Source: Anadara kagoshimensis
Taxonomy: Eukaryota > Mollusca > Bivalvia > Arcoida > Arcidae
Length of the DNA: 64,000 nt
NCBI GenBank assembly: GCA_021292105.1
Contig: CM037867.1
Location: 12,169,183 to 12,233,182 of the forward strand
Direction of reading: 5' to 3'
This document shows, piece after piece, positions 47,145 to 59,960 of the stretch; within the stretch, counting starts at the first letter, position 1, and each line of letters opens with the position of its first letter. A model generated the notes under the pieces. It was given only the letters and a program-made list of their open reading frames with translations, ran no database searches and was not told the DNA's origin. A program made the position numbers and the translations under genes.

Positions 47145-48530
47145 ACGTAAAGTGTAAATTAAAATTGATAATGGCTTAAATTACTAAATCCTAAATCGCT
47201 CATTCTTACAGATTCCGTTCGACCTCATATGCTAAAGGAGTTTTATTGACTTGACGTGATCCCTTTTACTAGTTTACTTGGTACCAATATAACGACTTAA
47301 ATAAAAGATTGTTTCTTGCTTTACGACAACACTAGAAAACAAGTTCCCCCACCATCCACTACATTAATGTATTTTAAAGTAGAATTAAATCTATTCATGA
47401 AAGCACTACGATTACGCAATAGCTATACCAGTAATCGCTAGACTGCTGACAAATTATCATCCATGCATTGAAAAACATTAAACTGACTAATCAGGCGAGA
47501 TATACCTGTGTTAGTAGAGATTCCATGTGGTTTCTATCTTGTAAAATGAAATATTTAGATGTTTATACTTGCAGGCGTAACGTTATTGCTATTATACTGT
47601 TCCATTGGTGATTCTGTAAAATTCTTTAACTTTTTAATGTTTTGATGGAACAAGGTTGTTGCCTTGTATGAAATGACGTTAAAAGATGCAGTCTAAAAAC
47701 TTTAATGGACAACATCATAAGAGTTATTTGTTGGTGTTTAACAATCCTAATAACATGATTCACATATATGGAAGGGGACAGTTTGGGTTGCTGGGGAACC
47801 AAGAGTCTCTAAAAAACACCAATCTTTGGCAAGCGATATAACAAACTTTCTGACATTTTCCGAGTGTGGTTCGGACCTAGTTCTATATATAAATATGTCA
47901 TGAAATAATAATAAATATAACTTCCTATGTAATAAGGTATGTATGTTTAAAGCCTTTTATATTGTACTCAGACGGGACTATTGTCATTTGGTAGACAATA
48001 ACAAGTTCGACTAGTAGCTTTGGCAGTCCATCGGGGGAGGACTTGCAATAAATTATGCAGGAAAAAGATGCAGAAAGCACAAAAAAGGCTACTAAAGCTT
48101 TAGTTAAAATTCTGTAAATGTTTTGTCTCGGTATAATAAAATAACAGATACCCTCTAGGGAGCAGACATCCAGAATTGCCATTGCCCTCGAGTGACAGTT
48201 CTTCGCTGGTTGCTATCTTAGCTCGTAGCTTTCTTAGATATAGTACATAGGCAGTAAGTGTTGTTACTTTTAAGATAAATTGCATATGCTGTTACCCAGC
48301 ACTGGATGTCCAAATTACTATAGGGCAATTATTGTTTATTTTAAATATTTTGTAAAAATTGATCTATTGGGTAAAAGGAAAATGACGGTCAATACCCTGA
48401 CCCTCGGGCAGTCCAAAATCTTGATTTTTGTCATGTACATAAGTAATTATTGCTTAAATATTATGGTTGTGTTCTATAATTGTTTCTGCGTTGCAAATCT
48501 AACTATATTTACAATCCAAATGAAATTCTC
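47145..48530. other. AT-rich stretch, no gene seen
   Basis: Short minus-strand frames at 47925-48285 have no recognisable motif and no splice context. Confidence 0.4.
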
Positions 48531-48534
48531 TGTA

Positions 48535-49302
48535 TTAATCAAAAACAAACGTACTAATCCATATCCGAATCACAATCCAGAAGCAAAGTAAATCTTTGGA
48601 ACTGACAAGTTAGGTTAGACACGTGAACTTCCACCAGGGAAGTGAGGCCGGGTGCTCCGGAAGAGTAAGCACCTCCTGTTTAGCTAGCTACATCCGCCAC
48701 GTGTGTAATCAAAATTGTGTGAAAGGAACATGGAACTATGAGACGTCAAATATATCCAAGGCAATCCTGGACACAGAGACATCAAACTTATCAACAATAC
48801 TGTGATGACGGCCATAAAACTTTTTGAGGGCCTTGATAAGCCTAGGCTTGCAATATCCCTGAGTCAACAATTTATTTGCAAACAGCCTACTTCGTTGTAC
48901 AAAGTCCCCGTAGTGGGAAAAAACTCTACCATAGCGTATTAATTGGGAAACAAATACACCATAAGCAGGAGAAGCAGATATATTGCTGCATAAAAAAGGA
49001 AATTGACAATTATAGAAAAATTGAAGTCATCACGTTTCAAATGTACCCTTTCCTGTTCGTCATAATTCAGGTATAAATCTAAATATGAAGCAGAACTTGA
49101 GGAATCAGTCGTGTCTTATTTCAAGCTCACTAGGATAGATGGCATTTACATAGTCTCCAAATTTAGGATTGTTAAGAGACAGGACGTCATCTATATATCT
49201 GTATGTTGAGTTGAATGATTTGGCGACAGTTTTCTCTCCAGATTTAACAAGGCTCTGCATAAATTCTGCTTCGTAAGAATAAAGAAACAAATCAGCAAGC
49301 AA
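48535..49302 (-). pseudogene. Retroelement RT copy with intact YIDD box
   Basis: On the minus strand, 49302-49105 encodes MLADLFLYSYEAEFMQSLVK, SFNSTYRYIDDVLSLNNPKF and GDYVNAIYPSELEI, an intact catalytic YIDD region. After that the frame breaks, with remnants of the SASYLD, KRDDFNF, NFPF and KFYGRHH blocks to about 48730 and the 3' tail complement to 48535 (ccagaagcaaagtaaatctt). It is the best-preserved catalytic motif of the family here, still 5'-truncated and frameshifted. Confidence 0.82.
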
Positions 49303-49554
49303 TTAAACTATTTGACGAGTGATTCAGTCTATTACAGGAGAGACCGAAAGCTTTACGTGCGACCTTTTGTTTTCTGACGTCATGGTTTTTGACGTCGCCG
49401 GCAATGTATGAATGATACATTGGTACAGGACTACTTTACAAAGGTGTAAAATCAAATTTCTGTTATCCAGACAAAACACTGTATGTTTGTGATTGTAAAT
49501 ATAAGAAATAATATTCTTTTCAAGTGCATTCATTCCGTATAATGAACGAGAGCC

Positions 49555-49640
49555 AGGAATTTAAAACAAACATACCAATCCATGTCCAAACCACAATCCT
49601 AAAACAAAATAAGTTGAAGCTGAAAAATTAGGGTAATGAC
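49555..49640 (-). mobile_element. Retroelement tail fragment
   Basis: aaaacaaacataccaatcca, tgtccaaaccacaatccta on the + strand. Confidence 0.65.
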
Positions 49641-49649
49641 GTCATTATA

Positions 49650-50241
49650 ATGTTATTTCTGAAACGTATTGAAGGTCTGATAATGATCCACTAGATTAAA
49701 ATTTCCAATGAAACCAGTCTTGCTTCAAACACTTCTCAGAACCATCTTTCTGAATTATTTATTCAAAGTCTGTTATATTAAATTATGAATAATAATTAGA
49801 AATTCTGATATATTGAATTCACTAGTATATTGAAAATATTTCTAATCCATAGAAACTCGCGTATAATAATTCTCAACTCGATAGGGGATTGGGGCGACTT
49901 ATAACTGCTAATGAATAAACTTTTGTGTACTTTAGCTTTTATAAAAAATACTTGAACATGTCAATATTGTAATAAATTCTTGACTTTTTTGTTTAAATTT
50001 ACACAAAGTCAATCAATCAATTCTCATTATTATTTGTATAACACTGGGTAACAGCACAAGGAAAATTTTCATTTTTCAATCTCTTACTACATAACCATGT
50101 TTATCGCATATTTTGAACAAAAATTAGCATATTAATAATTGATAAAAAATTGTACTGTCATCTAGTTAAGTATGAAACGAATGGGAAAAATAGGTCGTCT
50201 TTTAATTATTAATCTATCTAATATACATTCTACTTCATATA

Positions 50242-50284
<43 letters not shown>

Positions 50285-50940
50285 ATGTGTGTATTGTGTG
50301 TGTGTGTGTTAAAATTTGATTTCATTTAATTTTGATATTTGATTTAAGCAGTCAGTTTGGTGATAAAGTTAATTCTTCCATTTGCAGAGTTTGAAGAGAA
50401 GGACGATGTTTGATATTTGAAAACGGAAACCTATGAAAACCTAGACATCCAATGAAAATCTACATATCTTAAGAAGAATACATCACCATGGATACAGTAT
50501 GTTTTTCACTATTAATTGTTGACAATTCTATGTAAGTTTCAGTTTTTGCTACCCATTCAAATTTATTGTATTAATTTTAACTTTTTTACTTTTTTGGAAA
50601 AACTTTACAAACTTATGAACATGAAATTGTTATGGAAGTCCTTCGAGATGCGTAAAAGCGTTATTGGGATTTAATTATAATTTCGTATATTTGCGAATTA
50701 CTAATGCGAAGAAACGAAATAACTGTTGCGAATAAACGAAATACTATTTCGAAATACCTTTTTAACATATATCCTGTTACGGGCTTATATATAAAAATTG
50801 AAAAATAGTTTTGAATAATGAATATTTGCCTTTTTCCAAGTGTTGCAATGTTTCAAGCGATCTTAAAAACAAGTAACATAAGTCGCTGTAACATTTTGTC
50901 ATGTAACGCACATCAAAATGTATAAAAATAAAGATATTAT
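49650..50940. other. AT-rich stretch with one exon-like site
   Basis: No gene is supported. A possible short 5' exon (acceptor tttgcag at about 50385, then catcaccATGGATACA|GTATGT near 50488-50500) has a good start context but no continuation that I can identify. Confidence 0.3.
50239..50310. repeat. (AT)n(GT)n microsatellite
   Basis: Interrupted AT dinucleotide runs followed by a short GT run. Confidence 0.9.
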
Positions 50941-50947
50941 TGTGAAT

Positions 50948-51155
50948 GACCCGTACTTCCATGTTCCTTTTACACCATTTTGATTACACACGTGGCGGGG
51001 TAGCTAGCTAAACAGGAGGTGCTTACACTTCCGGAGCACCCGGCCTCACCTTCCTGGTAGAAGCCCACGTGTCTAACCTGATCGTCAGTTCCAAAGTCTT
51101 ACTTTGCTTTTGGATTTAGATTCGGACATGGATTAGTATGTTTGTTTTTACAAGT
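50948..51155 (+). mobile_element. Retroelement 3' tail
   Basis: It starts at the RT-stop neighbourhood (cgtacttccatgttcctttt) and runs through cacacgtggcggggtagcta and gagcacccggcctcac to gattagtatgtttgttttta. Confidence 0.75.
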
Positions 51156-51224
51156 ATTTTCTAACTATCTACGGTTCACTACGTCATTCATTGCATGCAA
51201 TGTATTAATAAATTCACTTCAGTG

Positions 51225-51490
51225 AACTTTGAAACAAAACTAAAATCTCTGTGTCCAAAATTATCCTTGATAATTTTTTTATGCCACATGGTTGGTTCCA
51301 TGTCCCTTTCATGCTCAACTTCGAATTCACACTTTTCGTGTGAAGCTAGCTGAACATGAGTTGCTCACTTTTCTGGAGCAGCCGGTCTCGTAACCTGGTT
51401 GAAGTTTTCGTGTTTTAATTAATTTGCCAGATTCAGCGTTTTTAATTTGAATTTGATGTTGTAAATTGGACACGGGCCTATATGTAATAT
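51225..51490 (+). mobile_element. Degraded retroelement 3' fragment
   Basis: Recognisable blocks: tctctgtgtccaaaattatc, ttccatgtccctttcatgct, gaagctagctgaacatgagt and gccggtctcgtaacctggtt. Confidence 0.6.
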
Positions 51491-51624
51491 AGCACGGCAT
51501 TAGACACCCCTAGTCGTGCAAGTTCAGCAGCATTATAAGCGTAAACTAAAAATAATTTTACTGAATAAAACTTCCGTTAAATAAAAATGCAAGTCAGACT
51601 GCTGAAACGCATTAATATTAATAG

Positions 51625-52180
51625 CAACATAACACAAACATACCGGTCCATGTCCAAACTTTAATCCCAAAAGTGAAATGTTTGGGAAATGGCAATTAAG
51701 TTTAGAAGTGAGAGCGTGCGTTCTGGAAAGAACCCTCTACAGATGCCTACAAATGTAAAATGTGAAATCATAATTGAAAATGAAAAAAAAACATAGAACT
51801 ATTGGACATGAAATATCTCCAGTGAACAATCTATTCGTAACCAAGTTGATCCCCATGATAAAGTTTCCGTAGTTTGTATATCCTCTACAATAGCGTATTG
51901 ACTGTTAAATAAATACACCATAAACAGGAGAAGCATATATAATCTTTCATAGAAAAAAGGAAAGTTGGCTATACGAATAGAAAAACTGAAATCATCACGT
52001 TTGTCATATAGTTTCAAATGTAACCTACAAAATCTTTGAAAACTCGCACATTAAATTAAAAAACGTGATTTTTTACCAGGGATTAGTAAAGATAGAATAT
52101 ATCCAGGATAATTCTGGATATAGAGACATCATACTTATCAACAATGTTGAGGTGAAGGCAAAAATGGTTACATTAGTCAC
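51625..52180 (-). pseudogene. Retroelement RT fragment
   Basis: The minus-strand frame 51799-52017 encodes KLYDKRDDFSFSI then ANFPFFYE, followed by a shifted C-terminus and the tail complement to 51625 (aaacataccggtccatgtcc). A piece of the C-terminal region (ccaggataattctggatata) lies out of order at 52092-52170, so the copy is rearranged. Confidence 0.7.
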
Positions 52181-52189
52181 GCTTCAAAA

Positions 52190-53310
52190 GAAAAATGTCA
52201 TCCCTTACATTAACAATAATGATGAAACACGATATATGCACACAAAAAATAACGATGTTTACTCTGCCCTGAACTACAGTGTGTAAAACAACACACTTAT
52301 TGGCATTGTGTTTACTATGTTTTAGTCGCGTCAGTGCGCATTGCAATTTAAACTTCCTATGGGAAATCAACGTAAATTAAATTATTTTATCAAATGCCTT
52401 TTTCAGCTTTTCATCACTTTGATGAATATTGTTCTTTTATTTATTTCTTTCAATTTTTAATCAATTCATTTAGGGCGATAATTTAAATTTCTTATTATTC
52501 AAATAGGATATTTTTTAAGTTTGATTTAATACAAAATATTTAGTATTGTAGGTCATCCTTTAAATCAATTTCTTGTTATGTTGCAGTTGTTTTTATTTAT
52601 CGGGAAATAGCTGTATTAATTATTTTACCTGTGGACAGCTGCAGTATAAGGGGAACTTTATTAAAATGTTCAAATATACTATATATTCACTCCATTTTCA
52701 CGAACTTTTAATCAGAAAAGCAACCAGGACTATCCAATTGTTACCTCCAGACGCGCTAAAACAAATTAAACAAAATTAAACGACACATTCAAAATAATAC
52801 TCGCAATATATATTTTGGTTACTTAACGCAATAAATCTAAAAAGTAAGCGATCAATGCCCAATGCTCGAAAAGATCAGAAAGATCAGAACAAAGGATAAA
52901 ATAAGAGAATCAAATATTTTGTAAAATTATGCAAACTAAATTAAAAATCGCAAATTATTCAGTTATCCAAACATGGCCATATCTTTAATTTTACACAGTT
53001 ACAGTTGCATTATGTTATGTCTCGTTTTGCTAGGTGTCTGTCCATTGGCTGTTGCCGTTAGTGTTAAACTGCAACGACGTATGTAACTAAGTTCAGCAAA
53101 AGCAAACGTACCAATCAAAGTCCAAATCATTGACTGGTGTGTCTCTTTATGATCAGTCTTTATAAATATTAGAAGGTGTAAAAACCATCCTGGTATCTAT
53201 TTCTGTCCCACTCACGTCATTTAATAACAAATCAATAAATATGAATGAATTGTAACACTCTGATTATTATCAATACAGGGATGTTAATCCATTAATCATG
53301 CGTGTAATTA
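52190..53310. other. AT-rich stretch, no gene seen
   Basis: Only a short scrap of retroelement tail complement near 53095-53130 (caaacgtaccaatcaaagtc) is recognisable. Confidence 0.4.
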
Positions 53311-53318
53311 ATCACATA

Positions 53319-53516
53319 CAGTACTGACTTGTCGAAAGTTTCACACTGAGTTACCGAAAAGGGGCTGATGCTCGGCTGCCGAATGGGTAGTTCGTGACCG
53401 AGGAGCTGCCGAAAGAGTAAATAACAAGTGTCATGCTATCGAGATATTGGTAACGGGAAGCTGAGAAAAACTGCTGATTTGTTAGTTTAGTGATAAACTT
53501 CGGACACGTCTGCATC
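53319..53516. mobile_element. CAGTAC-type MITE copy
   Basis: The left end cagtactgacttgtcgaaag is preceded by TA, with subterminal ctcggctgccgaatggg and gaggagctgccgaaa. The right end (gataaacttcggacacgtctg) is a diverged inverted repeat. Confidence 0.75.
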
Positions 53517-54364
53517 TATGACGAAACTAGTTGTTACCGTCATGTTATTCACATTACAGGGTTTCAAGTACGTTTAAGATTTTGATAACCATATGGCAAC
53601 CAAGGTCAAAAGTTCTGTTGTCATTTACAGAAGACTACTCGCCACAACCTTTAAAAGTTTTCAACAAAATTAAGTAGGTTTTAGATTTTGATAACCATAT
53701 GACGTCAAAGCTGGTGTTTTCAGCATTTACTGATAACCACAAACTTAACATGCTTAAGTAGTCACCAAAATTAAATGTATGCCAAATTTTTGAAGATCGA
53801 CAAATAGGGCTAGCCGCTGTTCCACGTAATACCGCCTAACGTTTGCTTGGATAATTTATTTCCTTTGTATATGGAATCATATCCGTTCAGTGGAATCATT
53901 TCAGTTTGTCGTCATAACGGGATTTGCGACAAACATTTAGAGATATGAATTCCATGTTATAGCGGCGAATCCATACATGTGTAGTTTTTTTTTTTTTTAT
54001 TTTGTAGGTATACTGCATTTCACCTACACCTTATATATTGTTTTTATCGCGTTTATTTGCCTGTCTAGGAAATTACCTAGTATCACAGTAAGAGCCACCA
54101 ACACAAAAGACCTAATATTACAAACATGCCCAATAAAGTAATTTTATTTTGACACCATTGATTTAAAATACAAGATGGTTTTCATTGGTTTATAAATAAA
54201 GGTACATGATTGCATTTGCTTATCTTATGACGAATGGTAAGGTGTATATGTAAACCACATATAGACAGTCAGAAAAACGCATAAAACAAGCAGAACAACG
54301 GGAAATTAACACCCGTGATTCAAGTACTTTGAGATAATATTCATACACCAAAAATAAAACTATT

Positions 54365-54575
54365 ACAGACCTGTCGAAAGTTTAACACTAAGCTAACCAA
54401 TCGATACCTCATCTCGGCTCCCCAATAACTGTATCTGGACAGTTTTGTGGCAGCTGGTATCTGTCTCGAGGCAGCTTTTCAGGTCACTAGCTATCCATAT
54501 TTGGCCAATCGGCAGCCGAACTGCGACTCTTTTTCGTTAGGTCATTGTTAAAATTTTAAAAGGCCCGTGCTGTAG
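54365..54575. mobile_element. CAGTAC-type MITE copy
   Basis: acagacctgtcgaaagttta opens the copy. Internal aggcagcttttcagg and atcggcagccgaactg are in inverted orientation relative to other copies. The right end is diverged. Confidence 0.7.
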
Positions 54576-54579
54576 ATAT

Positions 54580-55600
54580 CTCAGACGCGCATGAATATTT
54601 TTCTCTCTCTAGAACGATTCTTCTCAGTGACTAATGTTATTTTATCAATTCCATTGTCCTCAAATAAGAACATTTAAATTATATTATTGCTTATTATGGT
54701 CACAAAAACAGATCGAAGCGTTCTCTATTTAAATCAGAAATTCAAAGGTAGAATTTAGTCAATTATTGGATTTCATTTTAAAAAATTGTGAAATATATAA
54801 AAACAAAGTAGCTCATTAAAGTTATTGTAATGAATGGACAAATAAATAAATAATATGGGTTTGTTTGACATTCAATCAATATGTTTACTTATGATATATA
54901 CAGTATAGTGCGTCAAGTTTGAGCTGGTGGTTTGACCTTTTAATTTAAATTAGCCTTATAGACTGTGATTTAGGCAACACAGGGTGATTTTATTCCATAA
55001 ACACCCTGTATCCAGTATTACTATCATCTATCCTTATATTAAATTTTATATTGCCGCTAAATTACACAGTTGATATATCCGCTTGATTATTCAAATTAAA
55101 GGTCAAACTGCCAGGTTAAACTTGACACACTTTACACCAATGCTCGGCGTGACTGTACCATTATTACAATATTTTAACATTTTCATCCGGGTAAATCGAT
55201 CGAGAAAACCGGCGGTACAGAACACAATATCACTATTATACCTCCTAACAATAAAAACCTCTTTTTTCACTTAACCTTTAACCCGAATTTGTCTAGTCGT
55301 TACAAGGTGTTCAGACACGTATCTCAACAAATTATACAGTAAAATCAAGTAGAATAATTATGGTTTAATTTGCGCAACTTCAGCAGTTAAGCTGGTAATG
55401 ATTTGTCGCTGTCTTATAACATTATTGATTCCTCAGTCTTTGAGGTAAAGAATATGTGTAAAGTTCTAAACAATATAATCTCGGGTTTAAAGTGATTAAT
55501 TGATCATTCTGGACAAAAACCTAGAACCGTGGGATGATTATTTAGACCCGTAGTGATTTAAAATATTTACATCAGTCATTAGATATATTTAACGCTAACG
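54580..55600. other. AT-rich stretch, no gene seen
   Basis: No supported gene. gtttgagctggtggtttgac (54919) and aggtcaaactgccaggttaaacttga (55100) are weakly inverted and may be the ends of a small TIR element. Confidence 0.4.
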
Positions 55601-55604
55601 TGAT

Positions 55605-56300
55605 AGAAGAAAATCCTAGAAAAAAGGTAGGTACAATTTTTAAATATATCTGTAACTTAAAATTGTAATTTATGTCAATAGAGTGGAAGGCAACGTTTTG
55701 CCAAGTTTTTAGATTGGAATTAACGTATTTGGAATGAGTATACGAGTTCGAAAAGAGTAGAAATTATAAGAAAAAGAAGGCACAGTCTATAACTAAAAAT
55801 TGTAATTTATGTCATTAGAGTGGAAGGCAACGTTTTGTCAAGTTTTTTAATTTGTAAAACGTATATCGAATAGGGTATACAATTACGAAAGAGTAGAAAT
55901 TCTTAGAAAAGGGAAGGCACAGTTTTAAAATACATCTGTAACTAAAATTGTAATTATGCAAATAGAGTGGAAGGCAACGTTTTGCCAAATTTTTAAATTT
56001 GATTAAACGTATATCGAATAAGGTATACAATTACAAAAGAGTAGAAATTCTTAGAAAAGGAAGGCACAGTTTTAAAATGTATCTAAAAAATGTAATTTAT
56101 GCCAGTGAAGTGGAAGGCAACGTTTTGCTAAGTTTTTATATTGTAATAAATATCGAATAGGATATATATATGTATGAAGAGAAGAAATTCTTAAAAAAGG
56201 AAGGTGCAATATTTAAATATACCTGTAACTAAAAATGTATGATGCCAGTGGAGTGGAAGGCAACGTTTTTGTCAATTTTTAGTTTGGAATAAACGTATAC
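55605..56300 (+). repeat. Minisatellite, 5 units of about 130-147 bp
   Basis: Each unit carries gagtggaaggcaacgttttg (55681, 55818, 55965, about 56108 and 56251), then an aaacgtatatcgaata-like block, gagtagaaattcttagaaaa and aaggcacagttttaaaat. Units differ by indels. Non-coding. Confidence 0.9.
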
Positions 56301-56480
56301 TAAATAGAACATAATATATACCTACTTTTATTTATTATTCGTATAATAATGCCACATACATATATTTATATATTAAATTTAATCATAAAATTCATTCAAA
56401 ATTGGCATATTGTCTATCTCTTGAATGTATTTTAATGATTAAATTCAAAAAATGGTATATGACAATAATAAGAATTATTA

Positions 56481-56535
56481 TTGTTATTATTGTTGTTGTT
56501 GCTGCTGCTGTTGTTGTTGTTGATGATGATGTTGC
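56481..56535. repeat. Trinucleotide-type microsatellite (TTG/TGC/TGA)
   Basis: attgttgttgttgctgctgc followed by ttgttgttgttgatgatgat. Confidence 0.85.
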
Positions 56536-57181
56536 TGTACTTTGCATTTGCTTGTATGAACCATTGGCTGTGGAATCCGAAACATATTTCAACAATATAG
56601 AGATTTTTTCTTGCATCCGTCCGTCTAAAATAATAAATTGAGTTTATCTTATTGTATAGCTTTCTTGGTTTCGATGGGCGTTACAAAGATAAATGCAGTT
56701 TTCATCATCTGATTTCTTTTATATGTCAGCTTTAAATAGACCATATGTGAATGAAAGTCAGGATTTTTAGAAATACTGAGTCAGTAAAAAAAAAAGTGGT
56801 AATCCGTTTAAAAAATGAGACAAAATAAGTCCATCATATAAGCATCAAGTCTACAAAAGGCCATATGGTATGTTACAAACTTTAGTTACCTTTGAGTTTC
56901 TGAATGATGATTTCAATTTGATTAATTTCATTACTTTCAATATAGAACTAGAGATTGTAACTGGGATACAAGTTACGTATGATTCCCCACCGTCCATAAA
57001 TAATATATATGGCATATATCCGGTTAAAAGACCTTAGGGTCTTACTTCTTTTTCAGGGTTTTCAACCGTCCCAGAATATAAGAGTGCTGTTAATCTTGAT
57101 CACTCAGACGCTTTACTCTTTCCATCCTATAAATTCCATACACGAGATTTATTCCGTATAATACACCTGAACTAACAAGAC

Positions 57182-57358
57182 TCTCTACGTGTTAAAAAAT
57201 ATGTCTTTCCCATAGATAGGGTCTTTTAACCGGACTGTATATATAGCGCCGTGCGCATTTATAAATGTCTGGACTAAAAAGACCCTCTGCGTGTTATAAA
57301 GTATGTTTTCCCCATAGATAGGGTCTTTAAACCGGACTATATATATATAGCGCCGATC
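57182..57358. repeat. Tandem duplication, period about 105-110 bp
   Basis: Two copies of cccatagatagggtctttta ... ccggactgtatatatagcgc (near 57210 and 57314). Confidence 0.8.
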
Positions 57359-57359
57359 T

Positions 57360-58255
57360 ATTTCAAAACACTCGTTTTGTCCAAAAATGGGTGACCGTAT
57401 AGATCTATTACTCAATTAAATTGTTCAGTTATACGATTTAATGCTCGAGTGGACTTGTTTGACGGTCACTAATCGGATTAACTCATAGATGAAGTCATTG
57501 GCTTGGTATTATGAGTGTCGTAACCAGCTTATGTCCATTCAGAATTGGATCCACCGGGTCCTCAACGACGTATTTAATTGCGCCATTTACACCCACCCAC
57601 CTTCCAGATAAATATAAAATGAATATATCTAGCATATCTACACAGATAACAGATTATTGGTACCAAATTGTATCCAAATCCATCAAGCCGTTTTTGAGAT
57701 CTGATCCAGCATATACTATGCCAGTAGGTCTTGAGAAAGGCGGAATAATAGGAATAATGATAAGAAGAAAAAACGAAACAATATGATTCCCCATCTATGG
57801 TGGTGCGGAATCATAATCAACATCGTGTTGGGGTCTGAACAATGTGTACAAAAGAATTTTGTATGAAAATGAAATATCAATGCAAAATCTTTTTGGTGTT
57901 TTTTTACTTAATTTTTAAATACAGTAAACACTGACAAAAATATTCTTGTCTGGTATCGTAGTATGTATCCACAAAAAAATCAACAGTTAATAATTTTACT
58001 TGTAAAACTATATTTATTAAATTTTAAATATTTTAAAATATTAAATATGTAAACAAATTAAAATCTGGTTTGTTCTTAAAAAATCACGTAAAATTACAAT
58101 TTCAAATACAACCAAGAGCACGAAACGACAAGAGAGAGAAAGATTGAAAAGGAGGTTCTAAAAATGCTTTGATTGACAGAAATCGTAGTTCGATCTCGGT
58201 TACAATGAAATCTTAAGTGCATTCTATCGCTAGTGCCTAGACAAACAAACTAGGC
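57360..58255. other. Stretch with unrecognised short ORF
   Basis: A 91-codon + frame (57511-57786) and an opposing minus-strand frame overlap. Neither contains a motif I recognise or clear splice sites, so no gene is called. Confidence 0.35.
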
Positions 58256-58261
58256 ACGACA

Positions 58262-58460
58262 AGATAAATATATTTGAAGTCCCAAATTTTTATGTTCCTT
58301 TCATTTTCAATTTTGATTACGCGCGTGGCGGATGTTTAGCAGGTGCTTACCCTTCCGAAGCACTAGGCCTCGCTTTCCTGATGGAAGTTCACTTGCGACC
58401 TCATTTGCCAGCTTCAAATAGTTTACTTTGCTTTGGAAATATGGTTTGGTATTTGTTTAA
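58262..58460 (+). mobile_element. Retroelement 3' tail
   Basis: tatgttcctttcattttcaa, gcgcgtggcggatgt, gcaggtgcttacccttccga and gatggaagttcacttgcgac. Confidence 0.7.
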
Positions 58461-58489
58461 TAACTTAATAACTTTTTGATAGGTTAGCA

Positions 58490-59000
58490 GGATGTGTTTT
58501 CCCTTCCAGATCAACCGGTCTCACTTGCCTGGTCGGTTGGTTGGGATTCATTGTTGCTTAACGTCGCATCAGCAATTTTTTCAGCTACTCGCGACGAGAA
58601 CTATTTTTATTAATCTCTATGGATTAATCTATGAACAATTTCGAGTATGCATGTAAAGTGCGAGTGTGTTGTTTGGTCTACCCAGGGCAACTTTAACGTG
58701 CTAGCTCATAGAGTCAGTACGCCGCAGACAAGCGTACCACTCCCTCAGTCCATTATACTGATACAAGGTGAACCAGTTAAGGCCAAGGGCAAGGGAAATT
58801 CACTTTCCCACATGTGGTCTGAGCGGTACTCGAACTCACAGCGGTGAGACACCCTGGATTTGAAGACTAACGTCTTATCCATTAGGCCACCGCGGCCTCT
58901 CCCACTTTTCTGGTTTAGTTAACCAGCTTTCAAAACTTTAACTTTACTTGGGGCTGTGATTTGAACATGCACAGCTATGTTCATTTTTTATTGGGGCCAA
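58490..59000 (+). mobile_element. Retroelement tail split by a SINE
   Basis: The left part (58490-58532: tttcccttccagatcaaccg, gtctcacttgcctgg) and the right part (58902-59000: cccacttttctggtttagtt, aaccagctttcaaaacttta, ggctgtgatttgaacatg) form one tail when the SINE is removed. cacttgcctggt and cacttttctggt at the two junctions may be an imperfect target duplication. Confidence 0.7.
58533..58901 (-). mobile_element. Full-length SINE family B
   Basis: On the minus strand it starts with a tRNA-like head: ccgcggtggcctaatggata carries the A box and gtgagttcgagtaccgc the B box. The head resembles tRNA-Arg-type sequences. Then follow tcagaccacatgtgggaaag, the conserved body and an AACC-type tail (complement of cggttggttggg). 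It is the only copy here with both promoter boxes. Confidence 0.85.
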
Positions 59001-59271
59001 TGATTATATAACCCCCTGCTTTGGAACGGTATTTGATTTAATGTCCAGTGCTTTAGATCTATCAGATGAGGTATTTTATATCAAATCATATACTTCTAAT
59101 GTCATATTTCATTGAAAAATATTGCAATTACATTTAGCCATTTAGGATTTGGTAAAGTTTTATTAAATGTACTTATATGAACTTATGTCGAATTAGTTCT
59201 AACGATTCATAAAATGACATCTCATCGTCAAATCCTTCCTGTAAACTTTGGTGATAAACAGAACATGAGGA

Positions 59272-59439
59272 ATGTGATGTTATTGTGTTTGTCATCTCCA
59301 GGTTGTTGGTAAACAAGTACTATATATAAACCCTGGCACTACAAACATCACTGAGCACACATCACCACATCAACATCCGCTCCAGGTTCCAATAAAGCTG
59401 GTATTTTATAACCATCACGTTTTGGGTTGTTTCGTTACA
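59272..59439 (+). mobile_element. LTR-like module (possible solo LTR)
   Basis: A strong TATA box (tatatataaaccc, 59321) is followed about 65 bp later by AATAAA (59390), and the stretch ends gtttcgttaca. A start at tgtgatgtta and the TACA end would fit a short gypsy-type LTR of about 168 bp. No matching flanking duplication, primer-binding site or gag/pol was found, so a chance promoter-like region remains possible. Confidence 0.3.
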
Positions 59440-59444
59440 ATATA

Positions 59445-59955
59445 TTTAACAATAAAATGTTCAAAATGGTATATATCAATTCTGTTGGAGTGTATCAAAT
59501 ATCCAATCATACAATCCATGATGTTGTACATTCAAATTTGTGCCATTTGGACTATTGGTTCTGTTAGACACGGTGACGATACTTTCGTACGATCTGCCTA
59601 TCGCAGGTCAATCGTTGTCTTCTGGTTCTGTTGTACATGTTGATGAAACTTTAAATAAGTTCAACATATATCCCCCAAACAAAGCAATTCATCGCAAGTT
59701 TAGTTTGTGGACTTCAAAACACCAGTCCATTCTCCATTAACCAAAAAAAAGGAAATTCAATCGATATTTTTTCGGTTTTGTTGGGCATTTTGACAACATT
59801 TTTATACGATCTGATTATAAAAAAGCTCGATATTTTTCTCTGGGAATTCCTGCTTCCTCTACCATACCTGAAAAGAGAGTATCGATTTAAGTTTTTTTTT
59901 AAATCTTGACTTTGGTAAACCACCAAGACTTAATTGCACCTCATTATAAGCTATT
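59445..59955. other. Stretch with unrecognised short ORFs
   Basis: The overlapping frames 59422-59643 and 59540-59740 have no motif or splice support. Confidence 0.35.
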
Positions 59956-59960
59956 TTATA

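Noticed and set aside
48623-48805. ORF matching 3736-3918 in protein sequence, which looks like a conserved protein
   Set aside because: Both are antisense readings of the retroelement RT C-terminus and 3' tail; the conservation is that of the repeat.
57511-57786. 91-codon ORF and its antisense frame
   Set aside because: Neither strand shows a known motif, signal peptide or splice sites; the flanks are repetitive.
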